Assembly: GCA_003166865.1 (NCBI GenBank)
Contig: PMUP01000074.1
Location: 1-64,000 of the forward strand
Origin: Bryobacterales bacterium
Lineage (GTDB): Bacteria; Acidobacteriota; Terriglobia; Bryobacterales; Bryobacteraceae
Length of the DNA stretch: 64,000 nucleotides
Reading direction: 5' to 3'
In this document: positions 1-8,031 of the stretch, piece after piece
How the letters are laid out: each line of letters starts with the position of its first letter
Position numbering within the stretch: position 1 is the stretch's first letter
Translations under genes and position numbers: made by a program
Notes under the pieces: model-generated
Databases searched by the model: none
The model's input: only the letters and a program-made list of their open reading frames with translations
What the model was told of the DNA's origin: nothing

Positions 1-121
1 TCCACTGTGTACACCCCTCAGGTCCACAAAACATAAGCCCGTGGGAATGTTCGATGGAACCAGTCTCCTGGCGGCCTGGTTTTGCTCCGCCAGCTACGCC
101 GGTCACGCGGCGTTTACTGGT

Positions 122-1117
122 CTAGTTTGCCAGTGGCGCGTATACCGCAAGCGCCGCTCGGAGGTGTTCGACACAGATCTCCGCGACTCCATCCAGAAGT
201 GCATAAGTGCATGCGATACGCATGACGTGCGCTTCCGCCCTCGCGGTCGCCGCACCAAACAGACCGGACTCACCTTCGCTAAGTTGCTTATACTCTTGGT
301 GCCAAAGCTCGCGTGCTTCTTCCTCTCTCGCCAGCAGTCCCACACGATGTGCAAACTCCAGGCGCTCTTTCAGTAGGCCGGCTAATTCGTCGATGTCCTC
401 CTGGGGTACCGGCGCACCATCGGGCAGTGACTTGGACCGAGAAGCGCATACCCACAGGAAACGATTCGCAAAGCCGTTTAACATCGTAAGGTCGGACAAC
501 AGCGCGCGTATCTCTTCAATCGTGATATGCGCCACCATCGAAATCATCGGTTCTCGCACCAGCAGGGGGTTTTGCCTCGTCAACACTGCAAGATCCGTGC
601 CATCCCATGCCTGCCGGATTATGTCGGAGAGTGTGCTGTCTTTTCGGTCGGTCGCTTTCAACACCCGCGAGAATTCCGGCTCGTAAATCAAGAGGCGCTT
701 GTCGCCGCCATCCTTTAGCGCTGCAATCAACCCTTCACCACTCGCCAATCCGCTCTTGATGTGGTCTTTTGCCCAGCGTGGCTCAGCGCGGCTCAGAACG
801 TGTTTAACTAGACTCCATGACATTCCTTTGCGAGCCTTCGAGGTCTGACCGAGGACCGCAACGAAATTGTTCGTGAAGTGCAGATCCGAGCCCGCAATAA
901 AGTGCGGTCCTCTTCCAACAAGATTCCCGAATCCGACAAGGAGCTGCACCAGCAAAGGAGCGGGGTCCGCCTCGGAATATGGCTCCGTCAGTCTGATAAA
1001 GCACCCTGCAAGGCCGTGGAAGGCATCTGCACCCAATGGCGCAGGCCAACTCGGGGGGGCGCAATCGATTTCCGCGGCTGTGCCACGGGGCCCGGAGAAG
1101 GAATAAGCTGGTTTCAT
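122..1117 (-). CDS. DUF3987-type helicase/primase-like protein, shortened at the C-terminus
   Basis: 331 residues, ATG start. The family occurs in phages and integrated elements as a replicative ATPase. Visible marks are the family's unusual nucleotide-binding loop GQTSKARKGMSW (about residues 90-101), an acidic strand LLIYEPEFSRVL (about 142-153) in the Walker B position, and the block ending in MVAHITIEEIRALL. In relatives the stretch AALAVW is followed by a further helical tail; here it stops at AVYAPLAN, so perhaps 30-60 residues are missing. It lies downstream of the HTH gene on the same strand and belongs to the element next to tRNA-Arg. The family call is from motif memory; whether it is still active is unknown. 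Confidence 0.7.
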   Translation of the reverse strand: MKPAYSFSGPRGTAAEIDCAPPSWPAPLGADAFHGLAGCFIRLTEPYSEADPAPLLVQLLVGFGNLVGRGPHFIAGSDLHFTNNFVAVLGQTSKARKGMSWSLVKHVLSRAEPRWAKDHIKSGLASGEGLIAALKDGGDKRLLIYEPEFSRVLKATDRKDSTLSDIIRQAWDGTDLAVLTRQNPLLVREPMISMVAHITIEEIRALLSDLTMLNGFANRFLWVCASRSKSLPDGAPVPQEDIDELAGLLKERLEFAHRVGLLAREEEARELWHQEYKQLSEGESGLFGAATARAEAHVMRIACTYALLDGVAEICVEHLRAALAVYAPLAN

Positions 1118-1125
1118 AGATGAGC

Positions 1126-1179
1126 GCCCCTAAAGTGGGGGCAATCCTATTTCATGAGCCCGCCGCTCAATCCGGCGGG
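1126..1179. other. Two adjacent stem-loops between the helicase and HTH genes
   Basis: The first has arms GCCCC (1126-1130) and GGGGC (1138-1142). The second has arms CCCGCCG (1159-1165) and CGGCGGG (1173-1179) around a 7-base loop. On the plus strand the second is followed by a T-rich stretch, but the flanking genes run on the minus strand, so a terminator role is not obvious. An operator or mRNA structure upstream of the helicase gene (start 1117) is equally possible. Confidence 0.45.
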
Positions 1180-1231
1180 TTCACTGTTTTTCGGATGTAA
1201 GGTGGGGAGGGATCTCCGCTTTGCCTGCCGC

Positions 1232-1438
1232 TCACTCAAGCTTGGCGTTCGCTTCCACCCACTCTTCGAGTGCGCGGGCGGGAACTCGCACGCTCCGGCC
1301 GATGCGGACAGTTGGCAGGATACCGCCAGCCATCATTTCGTAGGCGGTAGCGCGCCCGACAGAAAGCCGCCGGGCGACCTCTTCTGCCTTTAGCAACAAT
1401 TTTGGTTTGTCCAAGGTATCCTCTCTTGCAGTCTGCAT
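1232..1438 (-). CDS. Small HTH DNA-binding protein, excisionase/AlpA-like
   Basis: 68 residues, ATG start. The core LLKAEEVARRLSVGRATAYE is a MerR-type helix-turn-helix of the kind found in excisionases (HTH_17), followed by the typical wing GILPTVRIGRSVRVPARALEEWV. Such proteins direct excision by tyrosine recombinases or activate element genes. It is divergent from the zinc-finger gene at 1475, with only 36 bases between the two starts, so both are probably controlled from one short region. It could be a transcriptional regulator rather than an excisionase. Confidence 0.75.
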   Translation of the reverse strand: MQTAREDTLDKPKLLLKAEEVARRLSVGRATAYEMMAGGILPTVRIGRSVRVPARALEEWVEANAKLE

Positions 1439-1474
1439 GCTTCAGTTGTACTCTAGCATCAGCAGGAATACAAG

Positions 1475-2152
1475 GTGGAAAAGAACTCTAGCAAAGCTTC
1501 TCGCAGTCGCCTTCTAGCAGAGCGTCTCGACAGGTTTCTCTTAGAATTCCTGAATGTCGAGGAAAGCCAGCGCCTGCGCGATCGGTTTCGCGACCTCTTG
1601 CCATCGGGCATTGAGTCTGACCATGAGTTCAGCCGGCTGTTTCATCATTCTCCAGAAGAGAACCGTGACCAAAACCTCCGGGGCTACCGCGAGTTGATGC
1701 GGGAAATGTGGGTTGCCCCCCTTGACGGCCAGCGCAGATATTTCGCATTTCAGCTACGGAGCAGACTCTATAGAGCACTCGAAGCGACTGCGCGCGCGAG
1801 TATTCCCAAAACGGTTGAGCGGAAAGCGAAGGGAGTCTGGAAGAGGAACGGCGAATGGAAGAGCGAGTATAGCGAAAGGATTAGGACGCTATGGCAGACG
1901 CCGTTTGAAGAGGCGCTCGATCGGCTAGAGAAGCTTACGGGGCGCACGAAGGTCTGTGGTAACCCTGACTGTCCGGCCCGCTACTTCATCGCGCAGAGGA
2001 AGAGTCAACGTTACTGCTCTGAGGCGTGTGCAGGCTTGTTTCAGCGTCAAGCGAAACGGAACTGGTGGGAAACGCACGGACGCGAGTGGCGCGAACAACA
2101 GAACCAAAAACGGCAAAGGAGAGGTGATCGTGTCAAAACGAAGAGGAAATAA
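1475..2152 (+). CDS. Zinc-finger protein with C-terminal CGNR-like domain
   Basis: 225 residues from a GTG start. The N-terminal 150 residues are charged and unassigned. The C-terminal part holds four cysteines at 161, 166, 181 and 185 in the arrangement CGNPDC...YCSEAC, followed by WWETHGREWR, which resembles the CGNR/FCS-type zinc finger seen in actinobacterial and acidobacterial regulators and often beside integrases. A DNA-binding role is inferred. Its last 23 bases overlap the start of the integrase gene in another frame, suggesting translational coupling and a functional link to integration. Confidence 0.65.
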   Translation: MEKNSSKASRSRLLAERLDRFLLEFLNVEESQRLRDRFRDLLPSGIESDHEFSRLFHHSPEENRDQNLRGYRELMREMWVAPLDGQRRYFAFQLRSRLYRALEATARASIPKTVERKAKGVWKRNGEWKSEYSERIRTLWQTPFEEALDRLEKLTGRTKVCGNPDCPARYFIAQRKSQRYCSEACAGLFQRQAKRNWWETHGREWREQQNQKRQRRGDRVKTKRK

Positions 2153-3404
2153 CGAAGGCTCGATCTTTCAATTGACGGACGGACGGTGGAGAGCAACGAT
2201 TAGTCTGGGCTATCGCAACGGTAAGCGCTGGAGAAAGGTGTTTGAGGCCCCAACTCGCCGTGAAGTGCAGCGGAAGCTGACGAAAGCGTTGGGAAACCAG
2301 CAACGCGGGATACCTATTGCAGTAGCCCGCCAGACGGTTGGGCAATTTCTAACATGCTGGCTCCGCGACGTGGTGAAGAACAGTGTAAAACCGAAAACCT
2401 TCAGGACGTATTCAGATTTGTGTGAGCTGCACCTGATACCCGGCTTAGGGAAACGGCCAATGGAAAAACTGTCACCGCAAAATGTGCAAGCCTTCTTGAA
2501 CGAGAAGCTGAACTATGTTTCCTGTCCGCACTGTAACAGTCGACTGTAAGTCTCAGCCTTTTCCGAGCATCAGACCACGAAACACCTTGCCAAAGTTGCG
2601 AAGACACGGAATCCTGCTTTAAGTGCGAGGACAGTCAAGCACCTGCTTGTGACGCTCCGCAGTGCATTGAATATTGCTGTCAAATGGGACCTATTGCCGC
2701 GCAACGTCGCGGCACTCGTGGACCCTCCCAAGGTGGCGAGAACGCAGTTCAAGGTTTTCTTACCTGAGCAGGCCCGAGCGTTCATTCAAAGTATTAAGAA
2801 CCATCGCCTTGAGGCGTTGTTCAGTACAGCTCTCGCCCTGGGCTACCGCCAGGGCGAAGCACTTGGTCTCCAGTGGGCCGACGTGGACTTAGAGAGGGGG
2901 ACGCTGACGGTCAAGCAGGCTTTGCAGCGCGTGAACGGCAAACTGCTGCTGGTGCCAACGAAGGCCGACAAAGTGCACACGATCAATCTTCCTTCAGTGA
3001 CGATCTCTGCTCTCCACGCACACCGCTCCCGGCAACATCAAGAGCAGCTGGCTGCGGCCTCGCAGTGGCGAGAGGCGGGGTTTGTCTTTACTACCCAGAT
3101 AGGTACTCCTCTTGATGCGCGAGGCGTGATTCGGGCCTTCGATCAAATACTGAAACGCGCGGCACTCCCAAAGATTCGTTTCCATGATCTACGGCACTCC
3201 GCTGCTACGCTCTTGCTCGCCCAAGGCGTGAGCGCGCGCTACGTCTCAGAGCTATTGGCACACAGCAGTGTATCGTTCACAATGCAGACGTACGCTCATG
3301 TGTTGGATCAAACCAAGTTGGAGGTTGCCGCGAAGATGGATGCTATTCTCAGTCCTGTGGCTACGCTCGCGGCTACGGTCCCGGATGCTTTGATAGTGCA
3401 TTAG
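2130..3404 (+). pseudogene. Tyrosine integrase interrupted by an in-frame TAA
   Basis: The N-terminal half starts at GTG 2130, 7 bases after AGGAG, with the integrase opening GSIFQLTDGRWRATISLGYR and a SAM-like arm ending FLNEKL. An extra segment of about 108 bases (about 2515-2622) follows and contains TAA at 2547-2549. In the same frame the sequence resumes with LSARTVKHLLVTLRSALNIA and the complete catalytic domain: Arg in ALGYRQGEA, HDLRHSAATLL, and the HSSV...YAHV region with the nucleophile Tyr. The second half is open from after the stop and could start at GTG 2649. Because the frame is kept, only the insert and its stop break the gene. It ends 20 bases from tRNA-Arg, its presumed target. 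Confidence 0.85.
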
Positions 3405-3424
3405 GACTTAAGTTGCTGATTTTA

Positions 3425-3501
3425 TGGTGCGCCCGGCATGACTCGAACATGCGACCTTCTGGTTCGTAGCCAGACGCTCTATCCAACTGAGCTACGGGCG
3501 C
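3425..3501 (-). tRNA. tRNA-Arg (anticodon ACG)
   Basis: Read on the minus strand this folds into a full cloverleaf of 77 bases with encoded CCA. The acceptor stem is GCGCCCG with CGGGCGC, the D arm contains AGTTGGATA, the anticodon stem-loop is TCTGG-CTACGAA-CCAGA giving ACG, and the T loop is TTCGAGT. Its 3' end faces the integrase gene, the usual arrangement when an element has integrated at a tRNA 3' end, so this is probably the attachment site of element 1-3424. Confidence 0.95.
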
Positions 3502-3511
3502 GCGATGTCCA

Positions 3512-4633
3512 TTATAGCAAGCGCGTCTTGGAAACGATCTTTCCCTCGCCATCGAGCTCCAGTTCCTGATCGCGCCAGATGACGCGGTGGCCAACCAGGC
3601 CCGCGCCCCACACCGCCGCGCCCCACAGATCGCGAAATGGAATTGCATAACAATACTTCCAGACGTCGCTCGCGCCGAGCAGGAACCATCCGCACGTGAT
3701 CGCCATCGCGAAGCGGATCGCGAGCAACGGCAGCGCAATCCACCAAAGTCCGAAAAGCGCCGCGACCACAACCCACAGGCTGGCGTACGTAATCGGCAGC
3801 CCCAAGTAGCCCGCGCCGCCGCCGGACAGTCGAATCGTCCGCGCCCAACGGACTTGATGACGCCACGCGCCCGCCCACGATTCCGCCGAGAGCCGGGTGC
3901 TCACCACAACTTCCGAGATTACGTTCCGCAGGCCGAGAGAGTGCAGCTTATGGCCCAGTTGATAGTCGTCGGCGATGTAATCCGTGATCGCCTGGAAACC
4001 GCCCATGCGATCGAGATCGGGCGCGCGGAACGCCAGCGTCGACCCCAGCCCGAAGTCCGACACGCCGAACATTCGCGCCACCAGCGTGCTCGGCGCAAAG
4101 TCGGCGGCGATGGCCAGCGCTTCGAACCGGCTGGGCCAGTCGTGAACCTCCGCTCGATAAAGACACGTCACGAGTCCGATGTTCGCGTCCGCGAGCTGGG
4201 CAGTCACATCGCGGATGTAATCCGGAGGCACGCTGATATCGCTGTCATTGACGATCAGGATCGGGTGGCGAGCTTCTCGAGCGAGATCGATTAACGTTCC
4301 CACCTTCAAGTTCGGCGCCGGCGAGTTGCACAGCACCAGGCGAACGGGCACAGCCGGGAACTCGCGCGTCAACCGCTCCACGTCGGCCACGGCCGGATCA
4401 TCCGCCCGCCGGATTCCGAACAGGATTTCGAACTCGGGATACTGCTGCAATGCGTGCGTGCGAATGGCTTCGTAGAAGCCCGCGTCTCTCCCGTATACGG
4501 GCTTAAGGATTGAAACGGGAGGCCGTTGGGGGTTGGGGGTTGGGGGTTGGCGCTTGTGGTACAGAGTCGCGATGAGCGCGAGTAATTGATACAGCGCAGC
4601 GGCGGTCGCAATGACGATGATTGCGACGGTCAC
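3512..4633 (-). CDS. hpnI: Hopanoid glycosyltransferase HpnI (GT21, ceramide-glucosyltransferase-like)
   Basis: 373 residues from GTG 4633, which overlaps the stop of the upstream EamA gene (ATGTGA), so translation is coupled. HpnI transfers N-acetylglucosamine to bacteriohopanetetrol. Visible are an N-terminal membrane helix, the GT-A nucleotide-sugar region with VNDSDIS (DxD), the acceptor Asp in ITDYIADDYQLG, the (Q/R)xxRW-type motif HQVRWART, and C-terminal membrane helices. The segment just after the first helix is Pro/Asn/Gln-rich and is encoded by three tandem 7-base repeats (4526-4546). Last gene of the hpnJ-EamA-EamA-hpnI operon. It stops 10 bases from tRNA-Arg. Confidence 0.88.
   Translation of the reverse strand: MTVAIIVIATAAALYQLLALIATLYHKRQPPTPNPQRPPVSILKPVYGRDAGFYEAIRTHALQQYPEFEILFGIRRADDPAVADVERLTREFPAVPVRLVLCNSPAPNLKVGTLIDLAREARHPILIVNDSDISVPPDYIRDVTAQLADANIGLVTCLYRAEVHDWPSRFEALAIAADFAPSTLVARMFGVSDFGLGSTLAFRAPDLDRMGGFQAITDYIADDYQLGHKLHSLGLRNVISEVVVSTRLSAESWAGAWRHQVRWARTIRLSGGGAGYLGLPITYASLWVVVAALFGLWWIALPLLAIRFAMAITCGWFLLGASDVWKYCYAIPFRDLWGAAVWGAGLVGHRVIWRDQELELDGEGKIVSKTRLL
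4526..4550. repeat. Tandem 7-base repeat (TTGGGGG)x3 inside hpnI
   Basis: Three perfect copies of TTGGGGG are followed by TTGG. It lies in the reading frame of hpnI shortly after the first membrane helix. Because the unit is 7 bases, gain or loss of one copy would shift the frame. The G tracts lie on the strand complementary to the coding strand. Confidence 0.85.
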
Positions 4634-5004
4634 ATCGCCAGCAGCGCGACCCCGCAAGCCACCGAGAGCGCGCCGGCCCATCGCAGCGCCGTCACCTTTT
4701 CCTTGAGGATCAGCCGCGCCAGAACCGTCTCCAACGCAACGCTAGCCGCCGTGACCGGAACCGCGAAGCTTAAATCAGCCACCGACAGCAGCTTCATGAA
4801 TGCGAAGAAGGAGACCGCCATGAAGAAAACAGCCACCACCAGCGGAACGCGCCGCGCGAGCCTAGCCAGCATTCCCGCCACGCGTCCGGGGCGCAAGTCC
4901 TCCACCGCAACGGTGTGCCGTTTCATCTCGAAACTCTGCAGCAGGTCGGCCAACACGGTGGAGCCGACAATGATTCCCACCATTGTCCACCTCATGGCAG
5001 CCAC
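4630..5004 (-). CDS. Small EamA/DMT-type membrane protein (second of a pair)
   Basis: 124 residues with four predicted membrane helices. The C-terminal half SFAVPVTAASVALETVLARL...LKEKVTALRWAGALSVACGVALL is the typical drug/metabolite transporter repeat with its conserved Glu and Lys. It resembles the four-helix EmrE/ArnE-like half transporters. It follows another small EamA protein by one base and precedes hpnI, so the pair may form a heterodimeric carrier for a lipid or sugar precursor of the hopanoid side chain, by analogy with ArnE/ArnF. The function is inferred only from position. Confidence 0.75.
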   Translation of the reverse strand: MAAMRWTMVGIIVGSTVLADLLQSFEMKRHTVAVEDLRPGRVAGMLARLARRVPLVVAVFFMAVSFFAFMKLLSVADLSFAVPVTAASVALETVLARLILKEKVTALRWAGALSVACGVALLAM

Positions 5005-5005
5005 C

Positions 5006-5461
5006 TCATCGCGCCGGCTCCTGTCTTGTCGTATTAGCCGCCGTGAGTCCGACGAAAACGATTCCGACCACGATAAACGACGTTCCGAGCCAGCGCTGCC
5101 ACGTCACCAGCTCGCCGAAAAACACCTTCCCCAAAACAGCGCTCAGCACGTAGCCGATGGAGGTCATGGGCAACACATAGCTCAGATCGGCCCAGCCGAG
5201 CAGAGTCATGCGCGACAGCAGCCACAGAATCAGAAGCGTCGTCCCCAGCAGCACCCAAGGAGTGAAAATCAAGCGGATATAGCCCAGCGGCGCCCAGCCG
5301 AGATCCGTGGCTTGGTGCTTCATGCCCCAGGACATCGAGAAATTGCCGAGGACGTTGGTGACTACCACGAACACGGTCAGGAGCTTGGTTTTGAGATCCA
5401 CTCGCCGCGCGCCGGTGCTGGTGATTTGCACTTCTTGCGCCACGGCCCGGCCGGCAGCCAT
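5006..5461 (-). CDS. Small EamA/DMT-type membrane protein (first of a pair)
   Basis: 151 residues with four membrane helices and the transporter repeat LGWADLSYVLPMTSIGYVLS...FGELVTWQRWLGTSFIVVGIVFVGL. The ATG at 5461 lies immediately after the hpnJ stop. The conserved part begins only at about residue 22, so GTG near 5403 is an alternative start that would drop a poorly conserved leader. It pairs with the next gene and is sandwiched between hpnJ and hpnI, which points to a role in moving a hopanoid intermediate across the inner membrane. The substrate is not known. Confidence 0.75.
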   Translation of the reverse strand: MAAGRAVAQEVQITSTGARRVDLKTKLLTVFVVVTNVLGNFSMSWGMKHQATDLGWAPLGYIRLIFTPWVLLGTTLLILWLLSRMTLLGWADLSYVLPMTSIGYVLSAVLGKVFFGELVTWQRWLGTSFIVVGIVFVGLTAANTTRQEPAR

Positions 5462-5462
5462 T

Positions 5463-6929
5463 CTACGACGCGCCGCCCTCGGCCCCCCGAAGCGCCGCGC
5501 TGGATTCCTTCTGTTCCTTGATAAATTTCTTGCGCCCTTTGCTGACGAAGAGATATTCGCGCGCTTCCTTGTAGAGGCGCGGGACGTCGTTGTGGCGAAT
5601 AGCGCTCGACACTACGCGCCATACGGCCTTAGGACGGAAGTAATATTCCGAGTAGAAACGATCCACCCACTCCACCAGCTCGCCCCGATCGAATCCGGGA
5701 TAAACGGCGTTGGGAAGCTGATGGCCGCCCGCATCCGTCATGCCCTCGATCGACACCAGGCCGTTGGCTTTGGCGTGCTCATAGAACTCGGTTCCCGGAA
5801 ACGCGTGGCCCAGCGACACCTGGATAGTCTCCACGTCCAGTTTCTTGGCGAACTCGATGGTCTTGCGCAACGACTGGCGGCTTTCGCCCGGCAAACCCAC
5901 GATGAAATCGCCGTGAATCGTCAAGCCCAGCTTGTGGCAGTTTTCGGTGAAGCGGTGCGCCATGTCGATGGTGGCGCCCTTCTTGATGTTTTTCAGAATC
6001 TGCTCGTCGCCCGATTCATAGCCCACGATGAGCAGCCGGCATCCGGCGTTCTTCATGGCCTTCAACGTGTCGTAATCTGTGGTAACGCGCGAGGTGCAGC
6101 TCCAGGTGAAGTTCAGAGGGCCAAGTTTTTCCGAAAGCTCGATGGCGCGCGCTTTGCGGTAGTTGAACGTGTCGTCGTCGAAGAAAATTTCCTTGAGGCC
6201 GGGGAAGTTTTCGAGCGTGTACTTGCACTCCGCCGCCACGTCATCGGACGATCGCAAGCGCCAGCGGTGCCCGGAATGCGTTTGCGGCCACAGGCAGAAC
6301 GTACACATCGCCGGACAGCCACGCGTGGTGTAAAACGACACGAACGGGTTCAGCAGAAACGGAACGTTGTACTTACGGAAATCGAGATCGCGCTTGTAGA
6401 CTTTCGTCACCCACGGCAGCTCATCCAGATTCTCGATGACGCCGCCTTCCGGATTGTTTACGATATCGCCATCTTTCCAGTAACTCACTCCCGGAAGTTC
6501 GGAAAGCGGAGTGCCCTTGGCATATTTCGCGATTTGATGATCGAACTCGCGGCGCACCACGAAGTCGATGGCCTTGGACGCTCTCAGCGACTTTTCGGGC
6601 TCGATGGTCACCGGAGGTCCAACAAACCCTACCTTCATCTTCGGGTTCACGTCCTTCATCATCTCGGCGATCCGCACGTCGACGGTAAAGCCGGGACTGG
6701 AGGTGAACAGCACCAGCAGCTCAAAATCGTTCGCCATGGCCACCGTCTGCTCGATGCTGACTTTATGCGGCGGCCCGTCCACCAACTTGCTGTCTTCCAG
6801 CATCCCCGCGGGATAGGCCAGCCACACCGGATACCAATACGACTCGATCTCGCGCGAAGCCGGCCAGCGCGAACCCGCGCCTCCGTCGAAGCCTTCAAAG
6901 GAAGGGGGGTTGAGGAACAAAGTTCTCAT
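5463..6929 (-). CDS. hpnJ: Hopanoid radical SAM protein HpnJ
   Basis: 488 residues, ATG start. It has an N-terminal cobalamin-binding-like region (to about residue 150) and a radical SAM core opening with TTRGCPAMCTFCLWPQ, whose CxxxCxxC binds the 4Fe-4S cluster. It also has FFDDDTFNY, VGYESGDEQILKNIKKG and IHGDFIVGLPGES. HpnJ makes the cyclitol ether of bacteriohopanepolyols from the glucosaminyl precursor. It is first in a four-gene operon with two EamA proteins and hpnI. The deacetylase hpnK that acts between HpnI and HpnJ is not in the window. No convincing promoter was identified upstream (6930-7126). Confidence 0.9.
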   Translation of the reverse strand: MRTLFLNPPSFEGFDGGAGSRWPASREIESYWYPVWLAYPAGMLEDSKLVDGPPHKVSIEQTVAMANDFELLVLFTSSPGFTVDVRIAEMMKDVNPKMKVGFVGPPVTIEPEKSLRASKAIDFVVRREFDHQIAKYAKGTPLSELPGVSYWKDGDIVNNPEGGVIENLDELPWVTKVYKRDLDFRKYNVPFLLNPFVSFYTTRGCPAMCTFCLWPQTHSGHRWRLRSSDDVAAECKYTLENFPGLKEIFFDDDTFNYRKARAIELSEKLGPLNFTWSCTSRVTTDYDTLKAMKNAGCRLLIVGYESGDEQILKNIKKGATIDMAHRFTENCHKLGLTIHGDFIVGLPGESRQSLRKTIEFAKKLDVETIQVSLGHAFPGTEFYEHAKANGLVSIEGMTDAGGHQLPNAVYPGFDRGELVEWVDRFYSEYYFRPKAVWRVVSSAIRHNDVPRLYKEAREYLFVSKGRKKFIKEQKESSAALRGAEGGAS

Positions 6930-7126
6930 GGTTTAATGCTCTCTCCGCATACCCTTCAGCTTACGTTGTTTGGCGCCTAAGAGCAACAAACAAAAACCCT
7001 TGGGCGGCTTATTCGGGCTCAGAGGCCAGTTTATCAGGTTGAAGCGCTTCCGCCGTCGCGCACAACGCAGCGGGCCACGATTGTTTTCGTCCATCAGCGA
7101 GCGCGTCCCGCGCTGTGCGCTTGTCG

Positions 7127-7876
7127 TTACTGCTGTTCGACGGCGGAAGTGTCGGCTACTGCCTCCACGTCGTCCGCGCCGAAGCCTGCCTCGGAGGTGT
7201 CCTTGGAAAAGGTCCGATAGTTGATATTCAGCTCCACCTGCCCAAAGAAGCGAGTCTCCACCCGGCTTTCGGTACGCTGCGGAATGGAAACGCCGTTCTG
7301 GAGTTCGTAGTCGCGCACGAACTGCATTTTCTTCAACATGAACGAAGGCGACTTCACAAACGAGCCCTGCTCGCGGACCGGCATATACGTCTCAGCGTCC
7401 AGCCACAGCTCGCCCTTGAATAGTCCGACCTTCTTTTCGCGCGGGCTTAAATGCAGAACATACACTTGCCGCCCGTTCAACTCCTGCGTGCCTTTGTATT
7501 TGAATTTGTAGTTCTCCGGAGTGATCGACAGGTTGGATGGGCCTTGCGCGGCTTCCACTTCCGCCTTGAGGTAGTTGGCAATCACCTCGGTCTTCACGAT
7601 GCTGTCACCGCTGAAACCGAGGGCCCGATATGTGATTTTCCCGAGCTTGGAGATGTTCTTCAGCGCGTGCAGCTTGCCTTGCTTCTTAAACTTGGGAACC
7701 GCGGCATCGATATCCACCTCTTCGGTTCCACCCCGCAAGGCGCTCTGTTGAGCTTGGGTGGCTTGGACGTACCGGTTCACCATCTCCTGCTCCGGCATCG
7801 GAGGAGGTTTGGGCTCACTAAGAGCGACAGAAGAGCCAATGGTTGCAGCCAGAATGACCGTAAGAAATAGCTTCAA
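7127..7876 (-). CDS. Secreted protein, LolA/outer-membrane lipoprotein-sorting-like fold
   Basis: 249 residues from TTG 7876, chosen because AGGAG lies 6 bases upstream and a signal peptide (LKLFLTVILAATIGSSVALS) follows at once; an open frame to 7960 adds only unlikely residues. The body has strands such as YKYKGTQELNGRQVYVLHLSPR-like text, LWLDAETYMPVREQG and VSIPQRTESRVETRFFGQVELNINYRTF, the pattern of the acidobacterial family resembling LolA/MucB substrate-binding folds. Probably periplasmic. A stand-alone gene; the role is unknown. Confidence 0.7.
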   Translation of the reverse strand: MKLFLTVILAATIGSSVALSEPKPPPMPEQEMVNRYVQATQAQQSALRGGTEEVDIDAAVPKFKKQGKLHALKNISKLGKITYRALGFSGDSIVKTEVIANYLKAEVEAAQGPSNLSITPENYKFKYKGTQELNGRQVYVLHLSPREKKVGLFKGELWLDAETYMPVREQGSFVKSPSFMLKKMQFVRDYELQNGVSIPQRTESRVETRFFGQVELNINYRTFSKDTSEAGFGADDVEAVADTSAVEQQ

Positions 7877-8031
7877 AACGCTCCTATAGACCTCAGAAGT
7901 AGTACACCTGGCACTATTAAGACCTGTGACCCTAATGTACCAGTTACGATTCGTTAACACAACACCCCTCTGCTCTGTTAGACTCCCAGGCCCAGGCTTC
8001 GGATTCCCAAAATTCTGTGGCCTTGCTTACG

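Noticed and set aside
3587-4294. 235-codon plus-strand ORF in hpnI
   Set aside because: Antisense of the glycosyltransferase; Arg/His-rich.
5307-6980. 557-codon plus-strand ORF across hpnJ
   Set aside because: Exact antisense of hpnJ; rich in Arg, His and Ala with no domain, as expected for a mirror frame in GC-rich DNA.
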